A stretch of 64,000 nt of DNA from Burkholderia ubonensis subsp. mesacidophila (GTDB lineage: Bacteria; Pseudomonadota; Gammaproteobacteria; Burkholderiales; Burkholderiaceae), in assembly GCF_002097715.1 (NCBI RefSeq), contig NZ_CP020737.1, forward strand, positions 930,001-994,000, read 5' to 3'. This document shows positions 39,428-49,373 of this stretch, one piece after another. A program made the position numbers and the translations under genes. How positions within the stretch are numbered: the stretch's first letter is position 1; each line of letters opens with the position of its first letter. Under the pieces are notes generated by a model that did no database searches, was not told the origin of the DNA, and saw only the letters and a list, made by a program, of their open reading frames with translations.

Positions 39428-40611
39428 GCGCGTTTCCCCTTCGCGATGGCGGCCTCGACGAGACCCATGATCCCGCGCGGCAGCAGCAGCGGCACGAGCA
39501 CGAAGATCAGGCCCAGGAAGAACAGCCAGTATTCGGCGAAATACGCGGTGAAAAAGCTCTTCGCGCCGTTCACCGCGAACGCGCCGACGATCGGCCCGAT
39601 CAGCGTGCCGCGTCCGCCGACGGCGACCCAGATCGCCATCTCGATCGAATTGCCCGGCGACATCTCGCCGGGGTTGATGATGCCGACCTGCGGCACGTAC
39701 AAGGCGCCTGCGACGCCGCACAGCACGGCCGACGCGGTCCACACGAACAGCTTGTACGCGAGCGGGCTGTAGCCGAGGAACATCAGCCGCGTCTCGCCGT
39801 CGCGCACCGCGGCGACGACGCGGCCGAGCTTACTCGTGACGATCGCGCGCGCCGCGACGAACGCGAGCACGAGCGTCGCGAAGGTCAGCAGGAACAGCAC
39901 CGTGCGCGTGCCGGGCGACGTGATCGGGAAGCCGGCGATGCGCTTGAAATCGGTGAAGCCGTTGTTGCCGCCGAAGCCGGTCTCGTTGCGATAGAACAGC
40001 AGCATCGCGGCGAACGTCAGCGCCTGCGTGATGATCGACAGGTACACGCCCTTCACGCGCGAGCGGAACGTGAAGAAGCCGAACACCCACGCCAGCACGG
40101 CGGGCGCGAGCACGACGAGCGCGAGCGCAACCGCGAGATGGTCGGTGCCGCTCCAGTACCACGGCAGCCGATGCCAGTCGAGAAACACCATGAAGTCGGG
40201 CAGGTCGCTGCCGTACTTGCCGTCGCGGCCGATCTCGCGCATCAGGTACATGCCGATCGCATAGCCGCCGAGCGCGAAGAACAGGCCGTGGCCGAGACTC
40301 AGGATGCCGCAGTAACCCCACACGAGATCGAGCGCGAGCGCGGCGATCGCGTAGCACATCAGCTTGCCGGCGAGCGTCATCGCATACGCGGACAGGTGGA
40401 ACGCGCTCGACTCGGGCACGACGAGCGCGGCGAGCGGCACGCCGACGCCGATCGCGACGCACAGCGCGACGAGCGCGAGCCACGCGCGGCGCGACAGCAG
40501 CGCGGGGCGGGACGGCAGGCCGAGCGCGAAGCCGGCGTCCGCACGCGCGGCGGCGGGCGGCGTCGGCGCGTCGGCGACCGGGTTCGACAGCGAGTCGGTG
40601 ATTGAAGTCAC
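39424..40611 (-). CDS. urtC: Urea ABC transporter permease UrtC
   Basis: 395 residues, LivM-like inner-membrane permease with about ten membrane segments. GTG start at 40611, one base after the urtB stop codon region. It has DLVWGYCGILSLGHGLFFALGGYAIGMYL, split here as the typical YCGxLSLGHG family motif, and the late GALYVPQVGIINPGEM segment followed by WVAVGGRGTLIGP. Confidence 0.93.
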   Translation of the reverse strand: MTSITDSLSNPVADAPTPPAAARADAGFALGLPSRPALLSRRAWLALVALCVAIGVGVPLAALVVPESSAFHLSAYAMTLAGKLMCYAIAALALDLVWGYCGILSLGHGLFFALGGYAIGMYLMREIGRDGKYGSDLPDFMVFLDWHRLPWYWSGTDHLAVALALVVLAPAVLAWVFGFFTFRSRVKGVYLSIITQALTFAAMLLFYRNETGFGGNNGFTDFKRIAGFPITSPGTRTVLFLLTFATLVLAFVAARAIVTSKLGRVVAAVRDGETRLMFLGYSPLAYKLFVWTASAVLCGVAGALYVPQVGIINPGEMSPGNSIEMAIWVAVGGRGTLIGPIVGAFAVNGAKSFFTAYFAEYWLFFLGLIFVLVPLLLPRGIMGLVEAAIAKGKRA

Positions 40612-40612
40612 G

Positions 40613-42232
40613 TCAAGCCTCCGCGCTGCGTCCCTTGAGGGCGAACATGCCCTGCGGACGTTTCTGGATGAACAGCACGATCATCACGAGCACCGCGATC
40701 TTCGCGAGCACCGCGCCCCAGAACGGCTCGATCGCCTTGCTGACGAGGCCGAGCCCGAAGCCGCCGAGCACGGTGCCGGCGAGCTGCCCGACGCCGCCCA
40801 GCACGACGGCCATGAACGAATCGATGATGTAGTTCTGGCCGAGATCCGGGCCGACGTTGCCGATCTGCGACAGCGCGCAGCCGCCGAGGCCCGCGATGCC
40901 GGCGCCGAACGCGAACGCATACGCGTCGACGCGCGCGGTCTTCACGCCGACGCACGCGGCCATCCCGCGGTTCTGCGTGACCGCGCGCACGAACAGGCCG
41001 AGCCGCGTCTTCGTCAGCACGGCCCACGCGATGAAGACCACCGCGAGCGCGAACGCGAGGATGACCAGGCGGTTGTACGGCAGGATCAGGTTCTGCATCA
41101 CGGTCACGCCGCCGCTCATCCATGACGGGTTCACGACCTGCACGTTCTGCGCGCCGAACAGCATCCGCATCGCCTGGATCAGGATCAGGCTCACGCCGAA
41201 GGTCGCGAGCAGCGTCTCGAGCGGGCGGCCGTACAGGTGCCGCAGAACGAGCCGCTCCAGCACGATGCCGACGAGCGCGGCCGCCGCGAACGACGCGGGC
41301 ACCGCGACGAGCGGATACCAGTCGAACGCGGCCGGCGCGAAGCGCTGCACCAGCGTCTGCACGACGTAGGTCGCGTACGCGCCGATCATCAGGAATTCGC
41401 CGTGCGCCATGTTGATCACGCCGATCAGGCCATAGGTGATCGCGAGGCCGAGCGCGGCGAGCAGCAGCACGCTGCCGAGCGACAGGCCCGCGAACACGGT
41501 GCCGGCGATCTCGCCGCGGCGCTGCAATGCGTGCAGCGCGTCGAGCCCTTGCTGCGCGGCGTCGCGCACGCGCGCGTCGGATTCGGCGAAGCTGCCGTCG
41601 GCGTTCTTCGCGACGAGCGGGCGCAACTGCTCGATCATGTCGAGATCGCGGCGCGCGGCGACGAGCCGCACCGCGTCGAGACGCTTCGCCGGATCGGCGT
41701 CGTGCAGCGCGGCGATCGCCCACAGCGCGTCGAGACGGCGCTTGAGCGCCGGGTCGGTTTCCTTGGCGCGGGCGCGGTCGATCATCGGCTGCAGCGCGGG
41801 ATCGGGCGACTTCAGCAGCGCGTCGATCGCGTCGCGCCGCGCGGCGACGTCCGGCGACGCGAGCGCGAGGCCCGACAGCGCGGCGGCGATCTTCGTGCGC
41901 AGCAGGTTGTTGAGCATCACCGGCTGCGCGTCGCCGGGTTGCGCGGCCGCTTGCGTCAGCGCGTCGTGCGCGGCGTCGCCGGTCTGGATCAGGATGCGGC
42001 CGTCGTCGGTCGCGAGCGCGTCGCCGGACGACAGCGCATTGAGCAGCGTCACGGCGTGCGGATCGGGATCGGCGGCGAGCCGTTCGATCGCGGCGGTCTT
42101 CGCGTCGAAGTCGTCGCCGGCGAGCGCGGCGGTGTCGGCGGCCGTCAGCGCGAAGGCCGGGCGCGGCGCGACGCCGGCGAGGGCCGCGCACGCGACGAGC
42201 GCGACGGCGGCGCGGCGGAGGAGAGTCGGCAT
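40613..42232 (-). CDS. urtB: Urea ABC transporter permease UrtB with N-terminal periplasmic extension
   Basis: 539 residues from the ATG at 42232. A signal-peptide-like start (LLRRAAVALVACAALAG) precedes about 200 residues of HEAT-like alpha-helical Asp-Pro repeats (AADPDPHAV, LLKSPDPAL, ALHDADPAKR). Then follows a LivH-like permease with eight to nine membrane segments, including GLIGVINMAHGEFLMIGAY. The long extension is usual for UrtB but absent from LivH. Confidence 0.92.
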   Translation of the reverse strand: MPTLLRRAAVALVACAALAGVAPRPAFALTAADTAALAGDDFDAKTAAIERLAADPDPHAVTLLNALSSGDALATDDGRILIQTGDAAHDALTQAAAQPGDAQPVMLNNLLRTKIAAALSGLALASPDVAARRDAIDALLKSPDPALQPMIDRARAKETDPALKRRLDALWAIAALHDADPAKRLDAVRLVAARRDLDMIEQLRPLVAKNADGSFAESDARVRDAAQQGLDALHALQRRGEIAGTVFAGLSLGSVLLLAALGLAITYGLIGVINMAHGEFLMIGAYATYVVQTLVQRFAPAAFDWYPLVAVPASFAAAALVGIVLERLVLRHLYGRPLETLLATFGVSLILIQAMRMLFGAQNVQVVNPSWMSGGVTVMQNLILPYNRLVILAFALAVVFIAWAVLTKTRLGLFVRAVTQNRGMAACVGVKTARVDAYAFAFGAGIAGLGGCALSQIGNVGPDLGQNYIIDSFMAVVLGGVGQLAGTVLGGFGLGLVSKAIEPFWGAVLAKIAVLVMIVLFIQKRPQGMFALKGRSAEA

Positions 42233-42345
42233 CAGGATGTCCTGGCAGGCGTGGAGAAGAGGGCGCGTGCGGCGCGACGCGAAGCTCGCCGCAGCGTTGC
42301 CGTAACCGGCGCACCGCACGCAGGCGCGCGGCGCGCCGGATCGCA

Positions 42346-43653
42346 TCAGGCCAGCGCCGCGCGCTGCCGGCGCAGGAACGCCGGGATCGAGCTGACGATG
42401 TCCGGCTTGCCCTGGTTGCCGGCGATGAACGGGCTCCACGGCTGCGCGCGAACGGCGGTCTTGGTCTTCCACACGACGTTGAACTGCCCGTCGCCGCGGA
42501 TCTCGCCGATCATCACCGGCTTGTGCAGGTGATGGTTGCCGTCCATCGTCAGCGTGAAGCCGGACGGCGCGGCGACGCTCTGGCCGATCATCGCGACGCG
42601 CACCTTGTCGACGTCGGTGCTCTTCGCCTTCTCGACCGCCTGCTTCCACATGTGGATGCCGACGAAGGTCGCTTCCATCGGGTCGTTGGTCACGCGCTTG
42701 GCGCCGCCGGGCAGGTTGTTCGCCTTCACCCACGCGGCGAACTGCTCCTTGAACTTCGTGTTCGCCGGGTTCTTCACCGACATGAAGTAGTTCCACGCGG
42801 CGAGGTGACCGACGAGCGGCTTCGTGTCGATCCCGCGCAGTTCCTCCTCGCCGACCGAGAACGCGACGACCGGCACGTCGGTCGCCTTGATCCCTTGGTT
42901 GCCGAGCTCCTTGTAGAACGGCACGTTCGAGTCGCCGTTGATCGTCGAGATCACGGTCGTCTTGCCGCCTTGCGAGAAGTTCTTGATGTTCGCGACGATG
43001 GTCTGGTAATCGCTGTGGCCGAACGGCGTGTAGACCTCCTGAATGTCGGCCTCCTTCACGCCCTTCGACTTGAGGAACGCGCGCAGGATCTTGTTGGTCG
43101 TGCGCGGATACACGTAGTCGGTGCCGAGCAGGAAGAAGCGCTTCGCGCCGCCGCCTTCGGTGCCCATCAGGTACTCGACCGCGGGAATCGCCTGCTGGTT
43201 CGGCGCGGCGCCCGTGTAGAACACGTTGCGCGACATTTCCTCGCCCTCGTACTGCACCGGATAGTAGAGCAGGCCGTTCAGCTCCTCGAACACGGGCAGC
43301 ACCGATTTGCGCGACACCGAGGTCCAGCAGCCGAACACGCACGCGACCTTGTCCTGCGTGAGCAGCTGGCGTGCCTTCTCCGCGAACAGCGGCCAGTTCG
43401 ACGCGGGATCGACGACCACCGGCTCGAGCTTGCGGCCCAGCACGCCGCCGTTCTTGTTGATGTCGGCGATCGTCATCAGCGCGGTGTCCTTCAGCGACGT
43501 CTCGGAGATCGCCATCGTGCCGGACAGCGAATGCAGGATGCCGACCTTGATCGGGCCGCTGCCCGCCTCGGCCGCGCGGGCGAACGGGCTCTTGCCCGCG
43601 AGCGCGAGCGCGCCGGCCATCGATCCGAACTTCAACAGACTGCGACGTTTCAT
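42346..43653 (-). CDS. urtA: Urea ABC transporter substrate-binding protein UrtA
   Basis: 435 residues with a twin-arginine-type signal (KRRSLLKFGSMAGALALAG, cleaved near residue 27). The mature protein is of the branched-chain amino acid-binding fold: GILHSLSGTMAISETSLKD, VACVFGCWTSVSRKSVLPV, YPVQYEGEEMSRNVFYTGA (UrtA/FmdD-typical) and EATFVGIHMWKQAVEKA. It captures urea in the periplasm for UrtBCDE. First gene of the urt operon, downstream of a sigma-54 promoter. Confidence 0.94.
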   Translation of the reverse strand: MKRRSLLKFGSMAGALALAGKSPFARAAEAGSGPIKVGILHSLSGTMAISETSLKDTALMTIADINKNGGVLGRKLEPVVVDPASNWPLFAEKARQLLTQDKVACVFGCWTSVSRKSVLPVFEELNGLLYYPVQYEGEEMSRNVFYTGAAPNQQAIPAVEYLMGTEGGGAKRFFLLGTDYVYPRTTNKILRAFLKSKGVKEADIQEVYTPFGHSDYQTIVANIKNFSQGGKTTVISTINGDSNVPFYKELGNQGIKATDVPVVAFSVGEEELRGIDTKPLVGHLAAWNYFMSVKNPANTKFKEQFAAWVKANNLPGGAKRVTNDPMEATFVGIHMWKQAVEKAKSTDVDKVRVAMIGQSVAAPSGFTLTMDGNHHLHKPVMIGEIRGDGQFNVVWKTKTAVRAQPWSPFIAGNQGKPDIVSSIPAFLRRQRAALA

Positions 43654-43714
43654 CGAGTTCCCCTTGACGTGTTGGATGTGCGTGCGCCGTTGCGGCGTCG
43701 ACCATCGGTATTAC

Positions 43715-43729
43715 GCAAGGCATGTGCCA
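43715..43729 (-). promoter_or_regulatory. Sigma-54 promoter of urtA
   Basis: On the minus strand TGGCAC, five bases, TTGC: an exact match to the -24/-12 elements. It lies about 60 bases upstream of the urtA ATG, so transcription would start near 43703. This fits nitrogen-limited control of urea uptake and, if transcription continues, of urease. Confidence 0.75.
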
Positions 43730-43845
43730 GCCGCGCGCGTGCACGGCGGACGTGCCCGCGCGGGCGGCGGCGCGGTGCGCGTGACGCGCCGTGTGGCACG
43801 AATGGTTCGTCGCGGTGCAGGCGGGCGGGCGCAAATGGTGCACGG

Positions 43846-43874
43846 TTGTACTTCACCGTCGTGGTGCTTACACT
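43846..43874 (+). promoter_or_regulatory. Candidate sigma-70 promoter of the aminotransferase gene
   Basis: TTGTAC (43846-43851), 17 bases, TACACT (43869-43874), about 95 bases before ATG 43969. The spacer is exactly the NtrC-like site. Confidence 0.5.
43852..43868. promoter_or_regulatory. NtrC-like operator
   Basis: TTCACC, five bases, GGTGCT, close to the NtrC palindrome TGCACC-N5-GGTGCA (ten of twelve positions). A second half-site GGTGCA lies at 43837-43842. It is about 120 bases upstream of the urtA -24 box, normal for an enhancer. Confidence 0.5.
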
Positions 43875-43968
43875 CGGGTTTCGCCTTGCTTCGCATCATG
43901 TCTTCGCACCACGCCGGCGCGCGCTGCCTTCGTGCAGCCGCGCCGAACGAATCCACCGAGGAGCCACC

Positions 43969-45297
<1,329 letters not shown>

Positions 45298-45310
45298 GGC
45301 GGAATGAGAA

Positions 45311-45333
45311 ACGGGCGCGCAACGCGCGCCCGT
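45311..45333. terminator. Hairpin between convergent genes
   Basis: ACGGGCGCGC (45311-45320), AAC loop, GCGCGCCCGT (45324-45333). On the minus strand TTTCTCATT follows, so it could end the rhodanese operon; on the plus strand there is no T-run. Confidence 0.65.
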
Positions 45334-45363
45334 CGGGCAATTCGTGTGGGCCGCTCAGTCAGC

Positions 45364-45687
45364 TCAGTAGCGCGGCACCGACGGATCGACGTCGCGCGAC
45401 CACGCGTCGATTCCGCCCTGCAGGTTGTAGAGCTTCGTAAAGCCGCGCGATTCGAGGAACATCGCGACCTGCGCGCTGCGCATCCCGTGATGGCACACGC
45501 AGACGATCTCGGCTTCGTCGTCCAGTTCCTCGCTGCGCGCGGGAATCTGCTGCATCGGGATCGACACGCTGCCCGCGATCTGCGCGGTCGCGATTTCCCA
45601 CGGCTCGCGCACGTCGAGAATCACGGGCGCGGGGCGGGTCTGGTCGGCGAGCCGGTCCGCGAGCATCGCGGGCGTCAGGATCTGCAT
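45364..45687 (-). CDS. Single-domain rhodanese-like protein
   Basis: 107 residues: PVILDVREPWEIATAQI, the active loop CHHGMR at 65-70 with catalytic Cys65, and GFTKLYNLQGGIDAWS. Small rhodaneses move sulfane sulfur or act in thiol stress. It lies nine bases after the methyltransferase gene and is probably cotranscribed with it. Confidence 0.9.
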   Translation of the reverse strand: MQILTPAMLADRLADQTRPAPVILDVREPWEIATAQIAGSVSIPMQQIPARSEELDDEAEIVCVCHHGMRSAQVAMFLESRGFTKLYNLQGGIDAWSRDVDPSVPRY

Positions 45688-45695
45688 GACGGGGC

Positions 45696-46349
45696 TCAGA
45701 ACTTGAAGCGCGACGGCTCGATCGCGTTGACGAGGTGGTCGACGTAGGTCTCGAACACGTCGGCGACGCGGTACTGCGTGTCGTCGATGCGCGTGATGAT
45801 CTGCGCCTTCATCACCGGACGGCCGCCGACGAATGCCGACAGGCGGCCGCCGACCTTGAGCTGCTCGAGCATCTCCTGCGGCACGACAGGCAGGCCGCCC
45901 GCGACGCAGATCACGTCGTACGGCGCCTTCGCCGGCCAGCCGCGCGAGCCGTCGCCGAGCGCGACTTCGGCGTTCGTCACGCCGTTGCTGCGCAGGTTGT
46001 CTTCCGCGAGCTTCGCGACCACCGGATCGATGTCGACGGCCGTCACGTGTTGCGCGCGCGCCGCGAACAGCGCGGCCAGGTAACCCGAGCCCGCGCCGAT
46101 CAGCAGCACGTTCTCGTGCTTCTTCACCGCGAGTTCCTGCAGCACGCGCGCCTCGACGCGCGGGAACAGCATCTTGTGACCGCCCGGCAGCGGCAGTTCG
46201 AGATCGGCGAACGCCAGGTCGCGGTACGCGGCCGGGACGAAATTCTCACGCTTGACGATCGACAGCAGGCCCAGAACTTCCAGATCCAGGACGTCCCACG
46301 GACGGATCTGCTGTTCGATCATGTTGAAACGCGCTTGTTCGATATTCAT
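45696..46349 (-). CDS. Protein-L-isoaspartate O-methyltransferase family protein
   Basis: 217 residues from the ATG at 46349 (ATG 46358 is also in frame). Pcm-like: MIEQQIRPWDVLD, MLFPRVEARVLQEL, the SAM site VLLIGAGSGYLAALFA, VTAVDIDPVVAKLAEDNL, and DVICVAGGLPVVP, where the usual Pcm motif is modified. It may repair isoaspartyl residues, but this divergent proteobacterial subgroup lacks biochemical proof. It is upstream of the rhodanese gene. Confidence 0.85.
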   Translation of the reverse strand: MNIEQARFNMIEQQIRPWDVLDLEVLGLLSIVKRENFVPAAYRDLAFADLELPLPGGHKMLFPRVEARVLQELAVKKHENVLLIGAGSGYLAALFAARAQHVTAVDIDPVVAKLAEDNLRSNGVTNAEVALGDGSRGWPAKAPYDVICVAGGLPVVPQEMLEQLKVGGRLSAFVGGRPVMKAQIITRIDDTQYRVADVFETYVDHLVNAIEPSRFKF

Positions 46350-46450
46350 GGTGGTCATGCAGCCTGGTCGGCTATCAGCGGGGATAGAGAAACTTATCGA
46401 TTGTACCAAACCGGGCCGCCGGCCAGCCTTCGGAAGCCCTGCAATGGTCC

Positions 46451-46708
46451 TTAACGCTTGCTGTTCTTGATCTGTTCCTCGAACGCGAGGTCGAGCTTGC
46501 TGGCCTTGCGCGGCTTTTTGGGGCCAAGGTCGTCGACGAACTTGACGAATTCGTCGAGCGGCAGCGGCTCGCTGCGTTTTTCGGACGTGCCGCCGGCGCG
46601 GTCGACGAGATAGAACAGGCCGCCGGCCATCGCGACGGCCGCGAAGTGCGGGTTGCCGGAGCGGGTTTTCAGGCGTTCGACCGCGTGGGTCGCCTTGGTG
46701 GTGCGCAT
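46451..46708 (-). CDS. Small conserved-looking hypothetical protein
   Basis: 85 residues from the ATG at 46708. It has RSGNPHFAAVAMAGGLFYLVDRAGG in the middle (a possible short hydrophobic beta/alpha unit) and a Lys-rich C-terminus (LGPKKPRKASKLDLAFEEQ). Codon use is like its neighbours, so I treat it as real, but I do not recognise a family and assign no function. Confidence 0.6.
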   Translation of the reverse strand: MRTTKATHAVERLKTRSGNPHFAAVAMAGGLFYLVDRAGGTSEKRSEPLPLDEFVKFVDDLGPKKPRKASKLDLAFEEQIKNSKR

Positions 46709-46753
46709 GGTGCGGGTTCTGCAGCGGACTCGAGGCCCACACTTTATCAACAA

Positions 46754-46775
46754 CCGGCCGCGCGTGCGCGGCCGG
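46754..46775 (-). terminator. Hairpin downstream of hemN
   Basis: CCGGCCGCGC and GCGCGGCCGG flank a two-base centre; on the minus strand TTGTTGATAAAG follows. A possible rho-independent terminator of hemN with a weak T-tract. Confidence 0.55.
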
Positions 46776-46783
46776 CGGCCCGC

Positions 46784-48169
46784 TCAGACCGTGCGCGAGT
46801 AGCGCTGCTGCGGCGTGTGGGCGAGATACGCGTCGAACGCCATCGCGATGTTGCGCACCACCATCCGGCCGGCCGGGTGGATCGTCAGGCGGTCGCCGCC
46901 GATCGTCAGCAGCCCGTCGCGCTCGAACGCGCGCAGCGCGTCCAGCTCGCGCGCGAAATGATCGGCGAAGCGGATGCCGTGCGCGGCCTCGACGTGCGAG
47001 AACGGCAGGTCGAGGTTGCACATCAGTTGGGTGATCACGTCGCGGCGCAGCCGGTCGTCGGCGCTGAGCCGCACGCCGCGCGCGACCGGCAGCCGGCCCG
47101 CGTCGAGCGCCGCGCCGTACGCGGGCAGGTCCTTCGCGTTCTGCGCGTAGACGTCGCCGACCTTGCCGATCGACGACACGCCGATGCCGATCAGGTCGGT
47201 GTCCGCGCGCGTGCTGTAGCCCTGGAAATTGCGCTGCAGCGTGCCGTTTTGCTGGGCCGCCACCAGCTCGTCGCCCGGCCGCGCGAAGTGGTCCATGCCG
47301 ATATACACGTAGCCCGCTGACGTCAGCATCTCGATCGCCAGCCCGAGCAGTGCGACGCGCGTCGCGGGCGGCGGCAGCGCGGCGTCGTCGATCTGGCGCT
47401 GCATCTTGAACAGGTGCGGCATGTGCGCGTAGCCGAACACCGACAGCCGGTCCGGCGCGAGCTCGATGATCGTCTCGAGCGTGCGGCCGAAGCTCGTCAC
47501 GGTCTGGTGCGGCAGCCCGTAGATCAGGTCGACGCTGACCGACTGGTAGCCCGTCGTGCGCGCGGCGCTCAGCAGGTCGGCCGTCATCGCGAGCGGCTGG
47601 ATGCGGTTGATCGCCTGCTGCACCGCCGGATCGAAGTCCTGCACGCCGAGGCTCAGCCGGTTGAAGCCGATCGTGCGCAGGTGCACGAGCGTCGCCGGCG
47701 TGACCGTGCGCGGATCGATCTCGATCGAGAACTCGGCGTCGGCGTCCGGCGCCAGCGTGAAATGCTCGCGGGTCGCCGCCATCAGCTCGGCCGTCTCGTC
47801 GTCGGACAGGAAGGTCGGCGTGCCGCCGCCCCAGTGCAGCTGCGTGACCGGGCGCGCCGGGTCGAACAGCGCGGCCTGCAGCGCCATCTCGCGCTTGAGC
47901 TGGTCGAGGTACGGGCGCGCGCGGCGCTGGTTGTTGGTCGCGATCTTGTTGCAGCCGCAGTAGAAGCAGGCCGTGTTGCAGAACGGGATGTGGAAGTACA
48001 GCGACAGCTCGCTCGACGACGCGCCCGGATCGCCGGCCGCGCGCACGTAGTCGGCCGGGTCGAAGTCGTCGCGGAACTGCAGCGCCGTCGGGTACGACGT
48101 GTAGCGCGGCCCGTTCGCGCCGTACTTCGCGAGCAAATCGGGACGGAACAAGGTGTCGGCTGAGCTCAT
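46784..48169 (-). CDS. hemN: Oxygen-independent coproporphyrinogen III oxidase
   Basis: 461 residues from the ATG at 48169. Radical SAM enzyme of heme synthesis: the N-terminal GPRYTSYPTA signature of HemN and Cys64-x3-Cys68-x2-Cys71 (with an extra Cys73) for the 4Fe-4S cluster. THLHWGGGTPTFL-like QLHWGGGTPTFLS, SLGVQDFDPAVQQAINRIQ and YGLPHQTV complete it. It decarboxylates coproporphyrinogen without O2. An upstream in-frame extension to 48259 lacks family residues. Confidence 0.95.
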   Translation of the reverse strand: MSSADTLFRPDLLAKYGANGPRYTSYPTALQFRDDFDPADYVRAAGDPGASSSELSLYFHIPFCNTACFYCGCNKIATNNQRRARPYLDQLKREMALQAALFDPARPVTQLHWGGGTPTFLSDDETAELMAATREHFTLAPDADAEFSIEIDPRTVTPATLVHLRTIGFNRLSLGVQDFDPAVQQAINRIQPLAMTADLLSAARTTGYQSVSVDLIYGLPHQTVTSFGRTLETIIELAPDRLSVFGYAHMPHLFKMQRQIDDAALPPPATRVALLGLAIEMLTSAGYVYIGMDHFARPGDELVAAQQNGTLQRNFQGYSTRADTDLIGIGVSSIGKVGDVYAQNAKDLPAYGAALDAGRLPVARGVRLSADDRLRRDVITQLMCNLDLPFSHVEAAHGIRFADHFARELDALRAFERDGLLTIGGDRLTIHPAGRMVVRNIAMAFDAYLAHTPQQRYSRTV

Positions 48170-48342
48170 CGCGGTCTCGCGCTTTTTAGATGCTTCCGAG
48201 TATATAAACGCGCGATTCGTCCGCATTGTGTAATAACGTCGCAGCCGGGGATGGCACAATGCGGGGTGCGGCGGCCGGACCCGAGGTGCGGCGCCGCGTT
48301 GTTGCCGTCGTTCCGTTCGAGAGAGCCGAGTTGTCCGTCGAA

Positions 48343-48648
48343 ATGCCTGTCCGTCCGGTGCCCGCCGAGGTTCCGCCGCCCCATGCGTGCCGCGAGGCCT
48401 GCGGCGCGTGCTGCATCGCGCCGTCGATTTCCAGCCCGATTCCGGGGATGCCCGGCGGCAAGCCGGCCGGCGTGCGCTGCGTGCAGCTCGGCGACGACCT
48501 GCGCTGCCGGATCTTCGGCCGGCCCGAGCGCCCCGCGTGCTGCTCGGGGCTGCAGCCGTCGGCCGAGATGTGCGGCGCGTCGCGCGCCGACGCGCTCGCG
48601 TGGCTCACCCGGCTCGAAACCGCGACGCAACCGTCGCAGCCGCGCTGA
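48343..48648 (+). CDS. YkgJ-family cysteine cluster protein
   Basis: About 101 residues from ATG 48343 (TTG 48331, after GAGCCGAG, is an alternative). The protein has C-x3-C-x2-CC at the N-terminus ([13 protein letters not shown]), then CVQL, LRCRIF and ACCSG with a final Cys. This is the pattern of small putative zinc- or iron-binding YkgJ proteins, including the YcgN/PF03692 group. Function unknown. Confidence 0.82.
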   Translation: MPVRPVPAEVPPPHACREACGACCIAPSISSPIPGMPGGKPAGVRCVQLGDDLRCRIFGRPERPACCSGLQPSAEMCGASRADALAWLTRLETATQPSQPR

Positions 48649-48713
48649 CGTCGACATGAAGCACCGGCTCCGATCGACCAGGCGCCCATTCCGGCAAGCA
48701 TAGGAGATTCAGC

Positions 48714-49295
48714 ATGACCGCCAGCCGCGCGTCCAGTCGGCGCCGTTTCCTCATCGCATGCACCGCCGCCGTCGGCGTGTCGGTGTCGCTCGTCGCGTGC
48801 GCGTCGACGTTTCCGTTCATTCCCGACCACTACACGTTCTCGCGCGGCGACGTGCAGAAGGCGCTCGCGCGCAAGTTCCCGTACCAGAAGACCGTCGCGC
48901 CGGTGCTCGACGTGTCGCTCGCGAATCCGGTCGTCAGCCTGCTGCCGGACCAGAACCGCGTCGCCGTGCAGCTCGACGCGCACTTCGTGAGCCCGTTCCT
49001 GCGCGCGCCGGTCGACGGCAAGTTCACCGTTTCCGGCCAGCTCGCGTACGACGCGCCGAGCCGCTCGGTCGTGATCAAGGCGCCGGCCGTCGACAACCTG
49101 ACGCTCGACGGCGACGCGCAGATGTACGCGCAGCAGATCGGCGCGGCCGCCGGCATGATCGCCACCCAGTTGCTGACCAACTATCCGATCTACACGTTCA
49201 AGCCGGAACAGCTGCAATTCGCCGGCGTGAATTACGAACCCGGTACAATCACAATTCTTACAAACGGCATACGTGTGGCGATCGTCGAGAAGTGA
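48714..49295 (+). CDS. DUF1439 lipoprotein
   Basis: 193 residues. Twin-Arg-rich N-terminus, hydrophobic stretch 12-26 and lipobox LVAC with Cys29 predict an outer- or inner-membrane lipoprotein. The body (FSRGDVQKALARKFPYQ, LTLDGDAQMY, KPEQLQFAGVNYEPG) fits the DUF1439/YceB family, whose role is thought to be envelope-related. It has a clear AGGAG site seven bases upstream. Confidence 0.85.
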   Translation: MTASRASSRRRFLIACTAAVGVSVSLVACASTFPFIPDHYTFSRGDVQKALARKFPYQKTVAPVLDVSLANPVVSLLPDQNRVAVQLDAHFVSPFLRAPVDGKFTVSGQLAYDAPSRSVVIKAPAVDNLTLDGDAQMYAQQIGAAAGMIATQLLTNYPIYTFKPEQLQFAGVNYEPGTITILTNGIRVAIVEK

Positions 49296-49373
49296 CGACG
49301 CGTCGCGCGCGGCCGGGGCGGGCCGCGGCGGTTGCGTGGCCCATTTTTCGACCATTTCGAAACTGGGCCACGG

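Larger units (their letters stand above)
43654..43968. other. Divergent control region between urtA and the aminotransferase
   Basis: 315 bases with no gene. It holds a sigma-54 promoter for urtA at 43715-43729, an NtrC-like operator at 43852-43868, and a sigma-70-like promoter for the gene at 43969. These are listed separately. Confidence 0.6.

Noticed and set aside
43796..43812. TGGCACGAATGG as a sigma-54 promoter on the plus strand
   Set aside because: The -12 element lacks the required TTGC at the right spacing.
40613..43843. Single 1076-codon minus-strand frame across urtB and urtA
   Set aside because: Only the part from 42232 downward is urtB; the rest is an out-of-frame image of urtA.
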